Source: an uncultured Clostridia bacterium (GTDB lineage: Bacteria > Bacillota_A > Clostridia > TANB77 > CAG-508). Taken from it: DNA of 27,038 nt. The stretch spans positions 1-27,038 of the forward strand of contig CANQXO010000009.1 in the NCBI GenBank assembly GCA_947627825.1, read 5' to 3'. Positions 7,590-14,662 of the stretch are shown one piece after another. The position numbers and the translations under genes were made by a program. The first letter of the stretch is position 1. Each line of letters starts with the position of its first letter. The notes beneath the pieces are model-generated. The model was not told the DNA's origin. It ran no database searches and saw only the letters and a program-made list of their open reading frames with translations.

Positions 7590-7641
7590 TATAAATATCT
7601 CCTATACAATTTAAAATTCTCCTTCTTTTGTTTTTTAATTC

Positions 7642-7746
7642 ATTGCAAAAAAGTCAATAGTTTCATTGCAAATTAGTCAAGCTTTTATTGCAAATTAGTC
7701 GTTACATTCACTGCAAAAAAGTCATACTTTCTACTGCAAATTAGTC
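7642..7746. repeat. Five phased 14-bp direct repeats (iteron-like)
   Basis: Copies at 7642-7655, 7665-7678, 7687-7700, 7710-7723 and 7733-7746 share the pattern A(T/C)TGCAAA(A/T)(A/T)AGTC. Start-to-start spacing is 23, 22, 23 and 23 bases, about two helical turns, while the sequence between copies is unrelated. Two variants occur, with core AAA-AAAG (copies 1 and 4) and AAA-TTAG (copies 2, 3 and 5). The array lies between gyrA's terminator and the unknown membrane protein. It could be a multi-site protein-binding array or a leftover insertion-sequence end. Confidence 0.85.
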
Positions 7747-7747
7747 A

Positions 7748-7776
7748 AAAAAGTCCACAAACTTTGTGGACTTTTT
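7748..7776 (-). terminator. gyrA terminator
   Basis: AAAAAGTCCACA and TGTGGACTTTTT form a near-perfect palindrome around a four-base loop, with T runs on both strands. It starts six bases past the gyrA stop codon, so it ends gyrA transcription. Confidence 0.9.
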
Positions 7777-7781
7777 ACATT

Positions 7782-10277
7782 TTATTGTTTATCTTCTTCA
7801 GTTTGTGCTTCATCTTTTTGTTCTTCTTCTGGTACTTTTTCAATGCTTACTACTTTTCCACCATCAGAAGTTCTCATTAATGTAACACCTTGAGTATTTC
7901 TACCTAATACACTTATTTCCTTAGCTTTTATTCTAATAACTGTGCCTTTGTCTGTTATCATTAATATATCATCTTCTTCATCTGCAATTCTGATTCCAAC
8001 TATATTACCTGTTTTTGGAGTTATTTTATATGTTATTACACCTTTTCCTCCTCTAGTTTGTACTCTATATTCTTCTAATTCTGTTCTCTTTCCAAATCCA
8101 TTTTCAGTAATTGCTAATAAAGTTTCTTTGTTTGTTTCATTTATTGTTTCCATTCCTATTACATCGTCATCATTATCTAATCTCATACCAATAACACCTT
8201 GGGCGCTTCTTCCTACTGGTCTTACATCTTTTTCACTATATGTTATACTCATACCCATTTTTGTTACCATTACTATGTTGTTATTTCCATCAGATAATCT
8301 AACATCAATTAGTTCATCGTCTTCTTTTATATTAATAGAAATTAATCCTGTTTTCTTTCCAGAATCATATTCTTTCAAAGGCGTTTTCTTTATTAGTCCT
8401 TTTTTAGTTGCCATTAATAAGAATTGATTTTCATTAAATTCCTTTATTGGAATTACTGCTGTAATTTTTTCTCCACCACTTAAAGATAATAAGTTTACTA
8501 TTGCTGTTCCTCTAGTAGTTCTTCCCGCTTCAGGAATTTCATATCCTCTTAGTTTATAAAGTTTTCCTTTATTGGTAAAGAACAAAACTATATCATGTGT
8601 AGAAGCTGTAAATATTTGTTTTACAAAATCTTCCTCTCTTGTAGTAATTCCTGTAATTCCTTTACCACCTCTCCTTTGGCTCTTGTATGTATCTAATGGC
8701 ATTCTCTTAATATAACCAAAATGAGTAAGTGCTATTACAGTTTGCTCTTCTTCTATTAAGTCTTCTTCAATAAATTCTTCCTCTGAAGCGACAATCTTAG
8801 TTTTTCTATCGTCTCCATATTTTTCTTTCATTTCTAAAGCTTCTTCTTTGACGATTTCATCAACTAACTTGTCATCTGCTAAAATTTCTCTTAAATGAGC
8901 TATAAGTTTCATTAATTCTTGATATTCTTCTTCTATTTTTTCTCTTTGCAATCCTGATAAAGTTTTTAATCTCATGTCAAGAATTGATTGAGCTTGTATA
9001 TCATCTAATCCAAATCTTTGCATTAATTGTTCTTTTGGATCATCATAAGAATTTCTGATTATTTTTATAACTTCGTCGATGTTATCAATAGCAATTCTTA
9101 AACCTTCTAATATGTGTGCTCTTGCTAATGCTTTGTCTAAATCAAATTTAGTTCTACGAACTACTACTATTTTTCTATGCTCGATATAATTATCCAAACA
9201 TTCTCTTAAAGTTAATATTTTTGGAACTCCATTTACTAAAGCAAGCATTATAATTCCAAAAGAGTCTTGCATCTGAGTATATTTGAATAATTTATTTAAA
9301 ATAACTTTTGCATTAACATCTCTCTTTAATTCAATTACTACTCTAACTTTTTCTTCTCTATCTGATTCGTCTCTAACTTCTGAAATTCCCTCAATTTTCT
9401 TGTCCCTAGCTAATTGATTTATATCTATTATTAATTTAGCTTTGTTTACTTGATATGGTAAAGAAGTAACAACTATTTTTTGTCTATTTCCAGCCATTTC
9501 TTCAATTTCTGCTTCTGCTCTTAATGTTATTTTACCTTTACCTGTTAAATAAGCTTGCTTAATTCCTTCCCTTCCTAAAATAGTTGCACCTGTTGGGAAA
9601 TCTGGACCTTTAACTATTTTTAAAAGTTCTTCATCTGGTATTTCTTCAGAATTTTCTTTATATTCTACCATTTTTACTATGGCATCTAGTATTTCTGTTA
9701 AATTGTGTGGTGGTATATTTGTTGCCATTCCAACTGCAATTCCTGAAGAACCATTTACAAGTAATGCTGGTAATTTAGCTGGTAAAACTGTAGGCTCTTG
9801 TCTTATACCATCAAAGTTTGGCATAAAATCTACTGTATTTTTTTCAATATCAGTAAGCATTGTTTCTGCAATTTTTGCCATTCTTGCTTCAGTATAACGA
9901 TATGCTGCTGCACCATCTCCATCAATAGAACCAAAATTTCCATGTCCATCAATTAATGGATATCTAAGTGAGAAATCTTGCGCTAATCTTACCATTGCGT
10001 CATAAACTGATGAGTCTCCATGTGGATGATATCTACCCAAAACATCTCCGACGGTTGTAGCTGATTTTCTATAAGGCTTATCATGAGTTAAACCGTCTTC
10101 ATACATAGTATATAAAATTCTTCTATGAACAGGCTTTAAACCATCTCTTACATCTGGAAGTGCTCTTTGCACAATAACGCTCATTGCATAGTCAATGTAG
10201 GCTGTTTTCATTTCTTCATTAATGTCTCTGTTTATTATTCTTCCTTCTGTATTTTGCATTCCTTCATTTTCGTCCAT
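7782..10277 (-). CDS. gyrA: DNA gyrase subunit A
   Basis: 831-residue DNA-cleaving subunit of gyrase, which introduces negative supercoils ahead of the fork. Visible are the cleavage-domain N-terminus, the quinolone-resistance region HPHGDSSVYD (84-93) with the sensitive-type Ser89 and Asp93, the catalytic Tyr128 in AAYRYTE, and the GyrA-box QRRGGKG before the C-terminal beta-pinwheel with its repeated blades. The tail is acidic (EEEQKDEAQTEEDKQ). Length is normal. It has its own promoter at 10313-10341, which makes sense because a 4.2-kb T4SS operon separates it from gyrB, its usual neighbour. ATG with AAGAGGT upstream. Confidence 0.98.
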   Translation of the reverse strand: MDENEGMQNTEGRIINRDINEEMKTAYIDYAMSVIVQRALPDVRDGLKPVHRRILYTMYEDGLTHDKPYRKSATTVGDVLGRYHPHGDSSVYDAMVRLAQDFSLRYPLIDGHGNFGSIDGDGAAAYRYTEARMAKIAETMLTDIEKNTVDFMPNFDGIRQEPTVLPAKLPALLVNGSSGIAVGMATNIPPHNLTEILDAIVKMVEYKENSEEIPDEELLKIVKGPDFPTGATILGREGIKQAYLTGKGKITLRAEAEIEEMAGNRQKIVVTSLPYQVNKAKLIIDINQLARDKKIEGISEVRDESDREEKVRVVIELKRDVNAKVILNKLFKYTQMQDSFGIIMLALVNGVPKILTLRECLDNYIEHRKIVVVRRTKFDLDKALARAHILEGLRIAIDNIDEVIKIIRNSYDDPKEQLMQRFGLDDIQAQSILDMRLKTLSGLQREKIEEEYQELMKLIAHLREILADDKLVDEIVKEEALEMKEKYGDDRKTKIVASEEEFIEEDLIEEEQTVIALTHFGYIKRMPLDTYKSQRRGGKGITGITTREEDFVKQIFTASTHDIVLFFTNKGKLYKLRGYEIPEAGRTTRGTAIVNLLSLSGGEKITAVIPIKEFNENQFLLMATKKGLIKKTPLKEYDSGKKTGLISINIKEDDELIDVRLSDGNNNIVMVTKMGMSITYSEKDVRPVGRSAQGVIGMRLDNDDDVIGMETINETNKETLLAITENGFGKRTELEEYRVQTRGGKGVITYKITPKTGNIVGIRIADEEDDILMITDKGTVIRIKAKEISVLGRNTQGVTLMRTSDGGKVVSIEKVPEEEQKDEAQTEEDKQ

Positions 10278-10312
10278 TTACATACCTCTTTCTTAGCTTA
10301 TTTTACTCTATC

Positions 10313-10341
10313 ATTATACTAAAAAGAGCTTAAAAAAGCAA
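10313..10341 (-). promoter_or_regulatory. gyrA promoter
   Basis: On the minus strand TTGCTT (10341-10336) and a perfect TATAAT (10318-10313) are 17 bases apart, with the gyrA start about 35 bases further on. Confidence 0.8.
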
Positions 10342-10369
10342 GAAAAAAATTGTGTTTTTTTTTACGCAA
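10342..10369 (-). terminator. Terminator of the right T4SS operon
   Basis: On the minus strand AATTGCGT and ACACAATT pair with one mismatch and a T run follows, overlapping the stop codon of the last gene. Together with the gyrA promoter just beyond, it separates the two transcription units. Confidence 0.55.
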
Positions 10370-11075
10370 TTAACTTATTTGCAAGTTCGATTTCTTCTTC
10401 ACTTAAATTAAAATCTTTTCCTCTATTTTTTATTAGCTGATGCAAGTTTTCAACTACTCTAGCTTCTTTAATTGTGTTTTCAATTGGTAACACTTCTGAT
10501 ATTGTACTTTTTATTTTTTTATATTCCCTTTCCATGCCGTCAAAGTCTTGTTCTTGATAATAATTTTTCCAGTTTGAAGTATATTTTCCAATTTTCTCTA
10601 ATGAATTAATTTGACTATCAAAACTTTTTTCTATATTATCGTTTATTGTGTCAAGTATTACATTCTTTCCACCTTTTATTAAAGATGCAGTGTTATATGA
10701 TATTTTTCCTGAATTATATATAGAGTTTATTCCTTTATCTAACAAGTCTGATACACTATCTATTAAACCTCCCGATTTTACTACTGTTCTTGCTTGTTCA
10801 ATATTTTCAAACTTTCCTGTTACCATTCCTATTGCACTTTTTCCTAAGTCTATTGCTGAACTAATTGCTTTTTTTACTCCTGATTTAAAGCCATTGTTTA
10901 ATATTTCGTCTTTTATATTTATTACTTGGTCCTCAATCATATTAGGTAATAGAGCTCTTATTCCTGCATCTAATCCTAGATTTATTACTTTTCCTAGTGT
11001 ACTTTCTAGAAAACTATTTTGTTCATTTTGATTTACAATTTGATTTTGTATATTATTTTCTAATGCTAATTCCAT
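10362..11075 (-). CDS. Unknown T4SS-operon protein
   Basis: 237 residues, last gene of the right T4SS operon and 13 bases after the CpaE-like ATPase gene. No signal peptide. The middle has amphipathic, weakly hydrophobic helices (about 24-45 and 63-85, Gly/Ala/Ile-rich, such as SAIDLGKSAIGMVTG). The C-terminal third is charged and helical, with NLHQLIKNRGKDFNLSEEE. I recognise no domain. It could be a secreted substrate, a channel accessory or a chaperone; position alone suggests a link to the T4SS. ATG with GAAAGGA upstream. Confidence 0.75.
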   Translation of the reverse strand: MELALENNIQNQIVNQNEQNSFLESTLGKVINLGLDAGIRALLPNMIEDQVINIKDEILNNGFKSGVKKAISSAIDLGKSAIGMVTGKFENIEQARTVVKSGGLIDSVSDLLDKGINSIYNSGKISYNTASLIKGGKNVILDTINDNIEKSFDSQINSLEKIGKYTSNWKNYYQEQDFDGMEREYKKIKSTISEVLPIENTIKEARVVENLHQLIKNRGKDFNLSEEEIELANKLIA

Positions 11076-11088
11076 TAAAATAATCCTT

Positions 11089-12201
11089 TCATTTTTTATT
11101 TTTTCTTAACACTTTTATTTTTACAATCTTTTTTCCTATGTGAGCAATATCTTTTTGTATGTTTTTTTGTTTTGCTATATTCTTATTTATAGCCAAGTCA
11201 TAATAATCGCTTAATTTAATTTTTCCTAGTATTTCATAATTTCTAAATATTTCTCTTAGCACACTGTCGTCTAGTGATTGTTTTGTATATTTATTAAAAA
11301 TAATTTTTATCATTTCTTTTGGTATATCCCATTCATTTGTGTATATGTCTAAAAGTCTTTGTGCTTTTTTTATTTCTAATAAATTTGCTCCAGAAATAAA
11401 CACAATTTCATCTGTTATTTTTAATATTTCTTTAGTGTACTCTATTAGTCCTTCTGTCATTGTATCAACAATTATATAATCATATTTTGATTTTAGCCTA
11501 TTTATCATATTTCTTATGCTTTTGCTACTGGCCTGTATTTCGCTATTGTATAGCAAATTTATGCTAAGCAAGTAATCTATATTGTTTTCAATTTTCACTA
11601 TAAAGTCATTTATATCAAAATTTTCAAAATATGAGTTCGCATCTTTTCTGTTTTGTAAATTTCTATTTTTTACTCCCAATAAATTAATTAAATTTTTGTT
11701 AAAGAAATCAAAATCTACTATTAATACTTCTTTATCTTTTAAGCTATTAGAAAATATAATTGAAAAAATACTTTTTCCAATTCCATTTGGACCTAATATG
11801 CTAATAATTTTTCCGTCTTTTGTTTCTTCATTAAAAAAATTGTTAATAGGTATAGTTTTCATATCATAATAGCTTTTTTTATTTATTATAATATCAATTA
11901 TTTTTTTACTTTCAGCATTTTCTATTTTTCTAAAAACTTTAATTTCACTATTTAGATTTTTAGTGATTAATATAATTTTAATGTTTTTATTTATTTCTTT
12001 TATTTGCTGAACTAAGTTTTCTATGCTGATATTACCAGATAAATTTTCATTTATTATTATAAAATCTATATCATTATTTTTTTCTAAAAACTCTATAATT
12101 CCTTCTTTATATAAAATGTCTCCACACAAAACATTTATATCTTTTATTCTTAATTCTTTATTTAATTCAGGATTTCCAATCGCAGTAATTATTCTTTTAA
12201 T
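11089..12201 (-). CDS. CpaE/MinD-like P-loop ATPase with receiver-like N-terminus
   Basis: About 370 residues. The first ~110 form alternating beta/alpha segments (INVLCGD, DFIIINENL, IKIILITK), like the pseudo-receiver domain of CpaE/TadZ proteins. A SIMIBI ATPase domain follows, with Walker A GPNGIGKS, a DFD second motif (IVDFDFF) and IIVDTMTEG. The Lys of the ParA/MinD deviant loop (KGGxGK) is replaced, giving a classical GxxxxGKS. CpaE-like ATPases position pilus or secretion machines at the membrane. The start is taken as ATT at 12201: GGAGG lies eight bases before it and it overlaps the virB4 stop as ATTAA. A TTG ten codons earlier has no ribosome binding site. Function is inferred from family and context. 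Confidence 0.75.
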   Translation of the reverse strand: MKRIITAIGNPELNKELRIKDINVLCGDILYKEGIIEFLEKNNDIDFIIINENLSGNISIENLVQQIKEINKNIKIILITKNLNSEIKVFRKIENAESKKIIDIIINKKSYYDMKTIPINNFFNEETKDGKIISILGPNGIGKSIFSIIFSNSLKDKEVLIVDFDFFNKNLINLLGVKNRNLQNRKDANSYFENFDINDFIVKIENNIDYLLSINLLYNSEIQASSKSIRNMINRLKSKYDYIIVDTMTEGLIEYTKEILKITDEIVFISGANLLEIKKAQRLLDIYTNEWDIPKEMIKIIFNKYTKQSLDDSVLREIFRNYEILGKIKLSDYYDLAINKNIAKQKNIQKDIAHIGKKIVKIKVLRKNKK

Positions 12202-13948
12202 TTCTAACACCTCCAATAATTTCTTTTTCAAAATCTGCTGATTCTATTTTTACTAAAATGTGCTCTTTTCCTACAAACATTACACATTCTCCCCTTCTTA
12301 ATGAATTTATTTCAATTTTTTCTTTTTCTGAAATATTTAAATTCTTCTCTAAAACTTTTAAATTTTCTTCTTCCAAATTAAAGAATACTTTTATTTCTGA
12401 GTTATTTAATATACTTCTTCCATATACTCCATTTTCTAAACTAAATAAATCTGAAACATCTTGTGTTATTGCAACCGCACTTCCACCATATTTTCTAATA
12501 GTTTTAAAAATTTTGTATATAAAACTTGCAACTTCTTTATTTGAGGTAACACCAATAAGTTGCCATATCTCATCTAAATATATAGATTTATGAGTTGTTC
12601 TATCCCTTTTTATTTTGTCCCAAAAAAGTTCGACAAATAAAAATAGTCCAAATTTAAGATTTTCTTCGCCCAAGTCATATATATCAGCTATTATTAGCTT
12701 GTTATCTAACTTTACATTGGTCTTTTGGCTAAAGAAATCTAAAGAGCCCTCTACAAATGGTCTTAATTTAATTTTCATGCTTCCTTCAAGCTTTTTATAC
12801 AAATCTATTAAAGTTGGCATATCTTCACTTGTTTTAAACTTTCCATTTTTGTATAATGATTTGTCATCAAATGTTATTCCTTTATTTTTGTAGGTCAATA
12901 TTATTTTTTCTTCCAAAACTGCCCTATCTTTTTCATCCAAATTTCCAAATATTAAGTTAAAAAATCCAATGATTTTATTAATTTTTGTAGACAAATATCC
13001 TTTTTGTTCCTCTTCTAAACTTTCTTTTCTAATGTCAAATAAATTAATATATGTATGTGAACTTGGTCCAATTTTTATTATAGATGCATTTAATGTTTTG
13101 GCTAAACTATCATATTCTCTATCTGGGTCTATTACATATTGTTCTAATCCAAATAAACTGTTCCTTAAAATCATTAATTTTGTAAAATAAGATTTTCCTG
13201 AACCACTTGTACCAAAAATACATAAATTAGAATTTTTGTACTTATCCCTATTATATTTGTCTATAAATATGAGTGAATTATTGTTTATATTAGTACCAAT
13301 AAACACTCCATTTTCATCAAAAATTGATGATGATAAAAAAGGATAAGTTGCTGGAATTGAATTAGTAAGTATGTTTCTTTTAGTAACTTCTTTTACTTCA
13401 TTATCATTAATCATAAATGGGAGATTTGTTTTTAGAGTTTGCTCTTGCCTAAAATATGCTCTTTTAGATTGCATTCCCTTACTTCTCAGCATTCCTTCAA
13501 TTTTATTTATTTTATTTTCTAATTCTTTTTTATTATCAGAAAAAGTAGTTATATATGTGTAGAAAAATAACAATTCTTCGTTATTGATTTGTAATTCTCG
13601 CCTTATGTATTTTGCATCATTATATGTAAATGCTGCAATTTCATAATCTTGCCTTGCTTTTCCTATTTTCTCTAAATCAACTCCTACATTTCCAATATTA
13701 TAAGTTAAATCTTTTATAACTTTGTATGTGTCTTGTTTTTCGTAATAAATTGAAATATATATATTTTCATCAGTATCTATTATGTTTTGAAAAATTAAAT
13801 CATTTTGCTCCCTTATATAATTTACTACTAGCAAACTTGAATAATAAATACCATCAATTTCTATATATTTAGGATTATTTAAGCTTATATAAGAAGGGCT
13901 TAAATAATCCTTTAAATTAAATGTTCCTCCTACGAAATCTTCTTTAAT
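12197..13948 (-). CDS. virB4: VirB4-type T4SS ATPase (C-terminal, ATPase-bearing half)
   Basis: About 583 residues; energy-providing ATPase of type IV secretion. After an N-terminal region (PSYISLNNPKYIEIDGIYYS...) come Walker A GTSGSGKS (about 247-254), VIDPDREY, and Walker B IYLDEIWQL, then AITQD, typical of VirB4/TraC. The usual VirB4 N-terminal domain is encoded by the preceding gene. The best start is ATT at 13948, eight bases after the GAGG of an extended AAGAGGTGAT site; a GTG at 13957 lies inside that site. Its small partner, the VirB3/PrgI-like gene, is in the left operon. The ATPase call is firm, the start tentative. Confidence 0.9.
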   Translation of the reverse strand: MKEDFVGGTFNLKDYLSPSYISLNNPKYIEIDGIYYSSLLVVNYIREQNDLIFQNIIDTDENIYISIYYEKQDTYKVIKDLTYNIGNVGVDLEKIGKARQDYEIAAFTYNDAKYIRRELQINNEELLFFYTYITTFSDNKKELENKINKIEGMLRSKGMQSKRAYFRQEQTLKTNLPFMINDNEVKEVTKRNILTNSIPATYPFLSSSIFDENGVFIGTNINNNSLIFIDKYNRDKYKNSNLCIFGTSGSGKSYFTKLMILRNSLFGLEQYVIDPDREYDSLAKTLNASIIKIGPSSHTYINLFDIRKESLEEEQKGYLSTKINKIIGFFNLIFGNLDEKDRAVLEEKIILTYKNKGITFDDKSLYKNGKFKTSEDMPTLIDLYKKLEGSMKIKLRPFVEGSLDFFSQKTNVKLDNKLIIADIYDLGEENLKFGLFLFVELFWDKIKRDRTTHKSIYLDEIWQLIGVTSNKEVASFIYKIFKTIRKYGGSAVAITQDVSDLFSLENGVYGRSILNNSEIKVFFNLEEENLKVLEKNLNISEKEKIEINSLRRGECVMFVGKEHILVKIESADFEKEIIGGVRN

Positions 13949-13969
13949 AAATATCACCTCTTTAGTTTT

Positions 13970-14503
13970 TTAAACTTTATTTGAATTGAATAACGAGTAT
14001 AATATCTCTATTATTTTATCTTCTTCTGTATATTCAGAAACTAAATTTCCACATCTCCCAAATAAATCTTTTAATTTTAAATAGTTGTTTTCTAAATTCT
14101 GCAATATAACAGCTTGATTATCTTCAGATGGGGCATTCTTTATTATAATAAAAAATTTCTTATTTGAGGACCTTTTGTTTTTCACAAAATTATTTATGTA
14201 TTGGATATATTTTTCATTTATTTCTGGATATAAATTTTTATCTTTTATTATTTTTATATGATTTCTTAAATCCTCTTTTTTGCTCTGAATAAAAATTTGT
14301 AAATTAAAATTACAACTTTTAAATATATTTTTATAAGAATTTAATATTGCCTCTTTTTCTAAAGTAGATTTTAGGACATAGTTTATTGGGTTAATACTTA
14401 AGATTTTAATGTAGGAAGAATCTTTCATTTTTATAATTCCTTTATCTAAAATTTCTTCAAAGGGCAACCAATTTTGAACAGATTTTATTTGTTCAATTTT
14501 CAT
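13970..14503 (-). CDS. VirB4 N-terminal domain as a separate protein
   Basis: 177 residues matching by pattern the N-terminal domain of Gram-positive VirB4 proteins: LPFEEI..GIIKMKDSSYIKILSINPINY, then LRNHIKIIKDK, FFIIIKN, and the closing GNLVSEYTEEDKIIEILYSLFN. In usual VirB4 proteins this continues directly into the region that here begins the next gene. There is a clean stop, then a fresh ribosome binding site and the ATPase gene in another frame about 20 bases on. So VirB4 looks split rather than randomly frameshifted, though an old frameshift cannot be excluded. ATG with AAGGAG upstream; first gene of the right T4SS operon. Confidence 0.7.
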   Translation of the reverse strand: MKIEQIKSVQNWLPFEEILDKGIIKMKDSSYIKILSINPINYVLKSTLEKEAILNSYKNIFKSCNFNLQIFIQSKKEDLRNHIKIIKDKNLYPEINEKYIQYINNFVKNKRSSNKKFFIIIKNAPSEDNQAVILQNLENNYLKLKDLFGRCGNLVSEYTEEDKIIEILYSLFNSNKV

Positions 14504-14524
14504 TTTTCTCCTTTCTTGATTTTT

Positions 14525-14553
14525 ATTTTACATTATTTACCAAAATTTGTCAA
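14525..14553 (-). promoter_or_regulatory. Promoter of the right T4SS operon
   Basis: On the minus strand a perfect TTGACA (14553-14548) and TAAAAT (14530-14525) are 17 bases apart. The first T4SS start codon is about 20 bases downstream. Confidence 0.8.
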
Positions 14554-14564
14554 TAGTTTTTTAC

Positions 14565-14600
14565 AAAAAAGATGCCTTATTTTTCCATAAAGCATCTTTT
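14565..14600 (-). terminator. gyrB terminator
   Basis: AAAAGATGC (14567-14575) pairs with GCATCTTTT (14592-14600), extended by TTAT/ATAA, and a T run follows on the minus strand. It isolates gyrB from the T4SS operon. Confidence 0.85.
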
Positions 14601-14662
14601 AATTTTATTTATTTAGTTTTTATTTATATATATAAGTTTTAAATATATATCATTTTCATCTC

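Noticed and set aside
7642..7746. CRISPR array
   Set aside because: The repeats are 14 bp with 8-9 bp gaps, far too short for repeat-spacer units, and no cas gene is near.
7942..8427. 161-codon plus-strand frame
   Set aside because: It lies wholly inside gyrA on the opposite strand, has no ribosome binding site and its product has no sensible composition.
1274..14503. Complete integrative conjugative element
   Set aside because: No relaxase, integrase, excisionase or flanking repeats were seen, and gyrA lies in the middle of the proposed element.
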